From a virus: a stretch of DNA of 20,934 nucleotides. The notes beneath the pieces were generated by a model that saw nothing but the letters and a program-made list of their open reading frames with translations, ran no database searches and was not told the DNA's origin. Made by a program: the position numbers and the translations under genes. This document shows positions 19,474 to 20,934 of the stretch, piece by piece (position 1 is the first letter of the stretch; each line of letters opens with the position of its first letter). The DNA is taken from the IMG/VR virus record IMGVR_UViG_3300032291_001756, positions 1 through 20,934 of that record. The stretch is one strand, 5' to 3'.

Positions 19474-20577
19474 TTATATCTCCTTACGAATAGTGTTATT
19501 AAAACCGCATACCTCGTTGATCCATTTGTTCACCGAGGAGCGAATGTGTGCATTTCGCTTTTTTTCTACTTCAGCAGACGGCGCGTCCGTATGCTTCCAC
19601 ATTTGGAAACCGCCCCCTGCATCATGTATTTTGAACATAGCGGTGAGTGTCAGGCTATGCCGCATCGGGTGCTCTTGGTCTTTGATAATGCTGTGGATTA
19701 GTTTCGGTTCGGCCCCTTGGAATAGGTTGCCGTATAGCCCACCGACCTGCTTCTCCAGCTTGAGTTCTTTTGCAATCTGCTTAAGTTCCTTGTTTGTATG
19801 GTCTTTGAGTTGCCAGTTTATCTGGGCCTGCATAAGTGGGTATAGAACTGTGACGTGCTCGAGGAACGCGGCGATGTCCTTCTTGAGCGAAGCCTTTAGT
19901 TCCTTGTTCACATAGGTGCGGTCTACCATGACCTTGTGCGGCTCACCGACGAGTGTGAAGCCGCCGTTTTCCTCACGCTTGAATGTCACGCTAAGCCCGT
20001 CATCGCCCGCGGTAGCCGATTTCATATGCAGGTTAGTCCATGAAGCCCCCTTGTGTTTATTCTTCTCCGCTTTCCAATGCTCCACAACGTATTTGGGCGC
20101 GCTCGTTGTTTTGGGTAGGTGGGCCTTAATGCTACCGCTAGCACTCACGAACTGCTTTCCTTGGTTGGTCTGGTGAAACCACATATTCCTAGGCAGCGCG
20201 CGCTCGATAAACGAGTAGATGTGGTTGTGCGCCCAATCCCCCGCGCCATTGCGGATGGTGATGGTCTCTGTCCCGTCCTTGAGCTTGCGCCAGACGATAG
20301 GAGAAAGCCTAGCAACTTCTTCGAGCGTGATAGGGTGGGTCTCTCGAAACTGCGTAGCGCCTACGCCCCATGTGAATACTGGATCGGCGCGGCCGCCGCA
20401 GGACAGTGCGTAGCAGGTGTCGCTTACCTTGATGATACGTTCGTATTTACGAGCGCGGTTGCCGACAGGTCGTATGTCCTGTTCTAGCGTATGCTTCTTA
20501 CTCACCAGTGGCTTGGTATCCCTGTAACGTGCCTCTGCGTCGGCGAAGCAGTTGATCTTGTTGATTTGGTTGCTCAT
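19474..20577 (-). CDS. Phage protein of unknown function, 367 aa
   Basis: The ATG at 20577 follows GGAGAAACA. The sequence is Lys/His-rich and mixed alpha/beta, with one Cys pair in S-D-T-C-Y-A-L-S-C-G-G (residues 55 and 60) and a helical middle with K-E-L-K-A-S-L-K-K-D-I-A-A-F and K-D-H-T-N-K-E-L-K-Q-I-A-K-E-L. A basic C-terminus ends R-K-E-I. Its size and charge suit a nucleic-acid-associated protein, but no motif confirms that. The following gene starts 2 bases after its stop, and its ribosome binding site lies inside this gene's end, so the two are likely translated together. Confidence 0.7.
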   Translation of the reverse strand: MSNQINKINCFADAEARYRDTKPLVSKKHTLEQDIRPVGNRARKYERIIKVSDTCYALSCGGRADPVFTWGVGATQFRETHPITLEEVARLSPIVWRKLKDGTETITIRNGAGDWAHNHIYSFIERALPRNMWFHQTNQGKQFVSASGSIKAHLPKTTSAPKYVVEHWKAEKNKHKGASWTNLHMKSATAGDDGLSVTFKREENGGFTLVGEPHKVMVDRTYVNKELKASLKKDIAAFLEHVTVLYPLMQAQINWQLKDHTNKELKQIAKELKLEKQVGGLYGNLFQGAEPKLIHSIIKDQEHPMRHSLTLTAMFKIHDAGGGFQMWKHTDAPSAEVEKKRNAHIRSSVNKWINEVCGFNNTIRKEI

Positions 20578-20589
20578 TTTTGTTTCTCC

Positions 20590-20934
20590 TTAAAATTCTA
20601 GTTGTAGTTCGCGGCGGATATCCATGCGGTCGTAAAGACTGTCTATTACGTCAATACCCGCGTCGTTGTGTTCATACACGCGCTCGTAGTCGCCTTCGTC
20701 CTCGCCGAGTCTTAGTTTACAGTGTGCGTATGGAAACGCATCACCACGTTCTTCTGCGAAAGTTTTCACAACCTCTACCATGTCTTCCAACCCTTGCACG
20801 TCCTCGTAGGAGTCATACCATTTGATACTATCGGCAACGAATGTTAGCCCCCACACCCCGTTCCAGTCTCGGACTGTCCACCGTTCAGCTAGGTTATGCT
20901 CACTCACAAATGGTCGCATCTGGTAGATCGCCAG
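20590..20934 (-). CDS. Acidic phage protein, unknown (5' end probably outside window)
   Basis: The frame is open to the right edge. An internal ATG at 20919 would give 109 residues, but it has no ribosome binding site and five more in-frame codons precede it before the edge, so the real start may lie beyond. The protein has W-T-V-R-D-W-N-G-V-W-G-L, then a helix with L-E-D-M-V-E-V-V-K-T-F-A-E-E-R, and an acidic D-E-G-D-Y-E-R-V-Y-E segment. No family recognised. Confidence 0.62.
   Translation of the reverse strand: MAIYQMRPFVSEHNLAERWTVRDWNGVWGLTFVADSIKWYDSYEDVQGLEDMVEVVKTFAEERGDAFPYAHCKLRLGEDEGDYERVYEHNDAGIDVIDSLYDRMDIRRELQLEF

Noticed and set aside
1-20934. tRNA genes, CRISPR arrays and insertion sequences
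   Set aside because: No cloverleaf, spaced direct repeats or transposase frames were found by reading both strands.

Overview
The window looks like part of a tailed double-stranded DNA bacteriophage genome, or a closely related prophage. It holds a dense replication and early-gene block with start and stop codons overlapping, mostly as ATGA, and ribosome binding sites that are mostly purine-rich. Only the end of a structural gene lies on the other strand. I see no tRNA, rRNA, CRISPR array or host housekeeping gene. The host cannot be fixed from the sequence. The Shine-Dalgarno sequences and the sigma70-like promoter candidates point to a bacterium, and the gene set resembles marine and freshwater podovirus- or siphovirus-like phages, but that last point is an impression.

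Layout. Bases 1-1371 (+ strand) are the 3' end of a large virion-associated gene. It converges on a minus-strand gene array that runs from beyond the right edge down to 1458. A hairpin with a T-tract on the minus strand (1373-1399) closes that array. Moving upstream through it (left to right): a conserved 72-aa protein, a primase-helicase, a probable ssDNA-binding protein, a small helix-turn-helix protein and a coiled-coil protein (1458-6150) behind a candidate promoter with an operator-like dyad. Next come a SNF2-type helicase, a small basic HNH-like protein, a RecB/Cas4-like nuclease with an Fe-S cysteine set, a family A DNA polymerase split by an intein, a DnaQ-like exonuclease, an OB-fold plus winged-helix protein and a DUF6378 protein (6201-13090). 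Then follow a dCTP deaminase-like enzyme, a run of very small genes including several one- or two-helix membrane proteins, a regulator-like HTH protein and an SPFH/prohibitin-like membrane protein (13156-16421). The right end has small unknown genes, a VRR-NUC nuclease, two neighbouring genes sharing a C-terminal module and two further unknown proteins (16439-20934).

How they work together. Polymerase, primase-helicase, ssDNA-binding protein, SNF2 helicase, two PD-(D/E)XK-type nucleases and a separate proofreading-like exonuclease make a nearly self-sufficient replication and recombination set. The dCTP deaminase would feed dUMP/dTTP synthesis. The membrane proteins and SPFH protein may act on the host envelope or its proteases; that is inference.

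Most notable observations. (1) The intein sits in the polymerase O-helix (motif B), and a complete 250-aa HNH homing endonuclease is encoded in another frame of the same strand inside it. The HNH stop codon uses the last Asn codon of the intein, and a near-consensus promoter (TTGACG-N17-TATTAT) lies just upstream of its ATG, within intein coding sequence. (2) An 18-bp dyad, GTTAGG-N6-CCTAAC, occurs exactly four times plus once with one mismatch, always with the same 6-bp spacer. (3) A 13-bp perfect stem-loop lies in the leader of the primase-helicase. (4) Two real genes shorter than 60 codons (13650-13817 and 14238-14411) are easily missed.
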